Below the pieces are notes generated by a model. The model saw nothing but the letters and a program-made list of their open reading frames with translations, ran no database searches and was not told the DNA's origin. Positions 5,968 to 6,911 of a DNA stretch of 6,911 bases are shown here, one piece after another. The position numbers and the translations under genes were made by a program. This stretch comes from Thermoplasmata archaeon (GTDB lineage: Archaea > Thermoplasmatota > B47-G6 > B47-G6B > 47-G6), in NCBI GenBank assembly GCA_003663565.1, contig QMTT01000042.1, forward strand, positions 1 through 6,911. The letters run 5' to 3'. Every line of letters begins with the position of its first letter. Within the stretch, counting starts at the first letter, position 1.

Positions 5968-6911
5968 AAACGCCATCCTTGTATATTAGTTTTAACTTTA
6001 GTAGCTTCCATCATTTGATCGTATGGATTAGTAATAATCTTCGTATTGTTACGCTTTTTATATGCCATTATACGAGCTTCTATATCTATACTTCCTGGAA
6101 CTTCACTTCCGTGGAAAGCTAAGAATAGAGCATCAATAGTATCATCATGGAAACGTTCTTCTCCACTAAACGATTGCATCTGAAACTTCATTAGGTCTAT
6201 ATCAGGACATCCAGATACATAGCTAAATCGTCCAGAGTTTATATATGGACTCAATCCATTTAAGAACTTAGTAGACTTACCTACTCGTTCTTTAAAGACT
6301 TCATAATCATATCGTTCCTTGCGTTCCCACATCTCACGTTCAAAACTATGAGGTAATTCCAATGCAGCTCCAAACGCTTCTATTATAATCTTATCAGGAT
6401 TATATTTATGTGCTAAGCGAAATAGGTTCTCTAACTTATCAGTCATATCTATTTTAGCTACTAACATATCTAGGATAACTATATCTCCACTAGGTGTAAC
6501 AGCTATAGTAGTTATAACGGTATCATCACTTCTAGCAGTAAACGCATATGCTGGATCTATACCTATATAAGTCTTACATGAAATCTTATTACCATCTACA
6601 TCTTCTAGCCACTGTATATTACCAAGTGACATATAGCGATACTTAACTTCAGTAATCATATCTACTTTAAAGCTAGGGTCTGCATTCTGTTTAGGAATGT
6701 TATAGTACTCTTGTAGAAACTTCCAATACTCATTGTCTTTAAGATACATACGTCTCTTAGCTTCCCAGAACTTCCTGTCATGTAAGTCACCCCAAGTGGG
6801 TTCACCAAAGCTATCATGACTAGAAGATAGTGCACGTTCAAAGTATCTAGAGTCTTCATTACAGAAAGCACTAATCAATCCATCTTTAAAGTCTTCTTTA
6901 ACCTCAGCTAA
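5964..6911 (-). CDS. terL: Large terminase subunit (TerL), C-terminal part including the nuclease domain
   Basis: TerL is the packaging motor: an N-terminal ATPase pumps DNA through the portal and a C-terminal RNase H-like nuclease cuts the concatemer. The frame is open to the right edge, giving 315 residues. A TTG at 6878 is internal, not a start, since coding sequence (LAEVKEDFKDG) continues before it. The Walker motifs are off the window. The linker shows the common W-x-FLQEYYNIP ... F pattern. The nuclease domain carries its expected acidic residues: D119 in YIGIDPA, E178 in KIIIEAFGA, and the FHDDTIDALFLA segment with D256, D257 and D260 (numbered from the window edge). After about residue 268 a polar tail ends in QGWRL. 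The stop TGA overlaps the preferred portal start by 4 bases, indicating coupled translation. The active site looks intact and I am confident of the family. Confidence 0.93.
   Translation of the reverse strand, partial: LAEVKEDFKDGLISAFCNEDSRYFERALSSSHDSFGEPTWGDLHDRKFWEAKRRMYLKDNEYWKFLQEYYNIPKQNADPSFKVDMITEVKYRYMSLGNIQWLEDVDGNKISCKTYIGIDPAYAFTARSDDTVITTIAVTPSGDIVILDMLVAKIDMTDKLENLFRLAHKYNPDKIIIEAFGAALELPHSFEREMWERKERYDYEVFKERVGKSTKFLNGLSPYINSGRFSYVSGCPDIDLMKFQMQSFSGEERFHDDTIDALFLAFHGSEVPGSIDIEARIMAYKKRNNTKIITNPYDQMMEATKVKTNIQGWRL
5976..5980 (-). promoter_or_regulatory. Shine-Dalgarno site that decides the portal start
   Basis: AAGGA on the minus strand is followed after 8 bases by ATG at 5967-5965, the same AAGGA-to-ATG spacing as at the capsid gene. 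The more upstream in-frame ATG (5976-5974) shares its A with the end of this motif, so the site cannot serve it at normal spacing, and no other SD is visible ahead of that ATG. The site lies within the last codons of the terminase gene. Confidence 0.6.

Noticed and set aside
6662..6871. Minus-strand open frame of 69 codons inside the terminase
   Set aside because: It is a different reading of a clear terminase sequence with no domain of its own.
6876..6878. TTG at 6878 as a start for the terminase
   Set aside because: The frame continues upstream without a stop to the window edge, the ATPase half is missing, and no SD precedes the TTG, so the gene is simply truncated by the window.
1..6911. 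Programmed frameshift, CRISPR array, tRNA, integrase or insertion sequence
   Set aside because: I found no slippery site with a continuing frame, no regularly spaced repeats, no cloverleaf, and no recombinase or transposase motif. Apart from the left-edge gene the frames are explained by intact structural genes.

Overview
The window is a block of bacteriophage virion-assembly genes, all on the minus strand and read from right to left. It is AT-rich (high-thirties percent GC by eye). The order is that of a tailed phage (Caudoviricetes) head module: 3' part of the large terminase (5964-6911, cut by the window edge), portal (3889-5967), a Gln/Pro-rich protein in the scaffold position (3032-3871), a very large probable major capsid protein of 781 aa (652-2997), a small beta-rich protein (257-577), a 63-aa protein (56-247), and the first 29 codons of another gene (1-87) that runs off the left edge. 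No bacterial housekeeping gene, integrase, tRNA, CRISPR array or insertion sequence is visible. I cannot tell whether this is a free phage genome, a prophage or a metagenomic contig.

How the genes work together: terminase cuts concatemeric DNA and drives it into the prohead. The portal is the ring it docks on. The Gln/Pro-rich protein probably guides shell assembly, the 781-aa protein builds the shell, and the small genes after it are candidates for decoration, head completion or head-tail joining. Junctions are tight: terminase and portal probably overlap by an ATGA, the 63-aa gene overlaps the next gene by 32 bases, and other gaps are 9, 17 and 34 bases. The exception is a 74-base gap after the capsid gene, which holds a stem-loop and a 12-bp palindrome. 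This looks like one polycistronic unit. Nearly every gene has a clear Shine-Dalgarno sequence, one of them almost fully complementary to the canonical 16S rRNA 3' end, so the host uses ordinary SD-led initiation. The host itself cannot be named.

The terminase is recognised from its nuclease motifs and the portal from resemblance to the P22-type family. The capsid call rests on position and HK97-type sequence patterns. The scaffold call rests mainly on position and composition. The most interesting feature is the capsid protein: its HK97-like pattern seems split by an insertion of roughly 385 residues, which itself holds a small beta-domain motif of a kind seen in other virion proteins.
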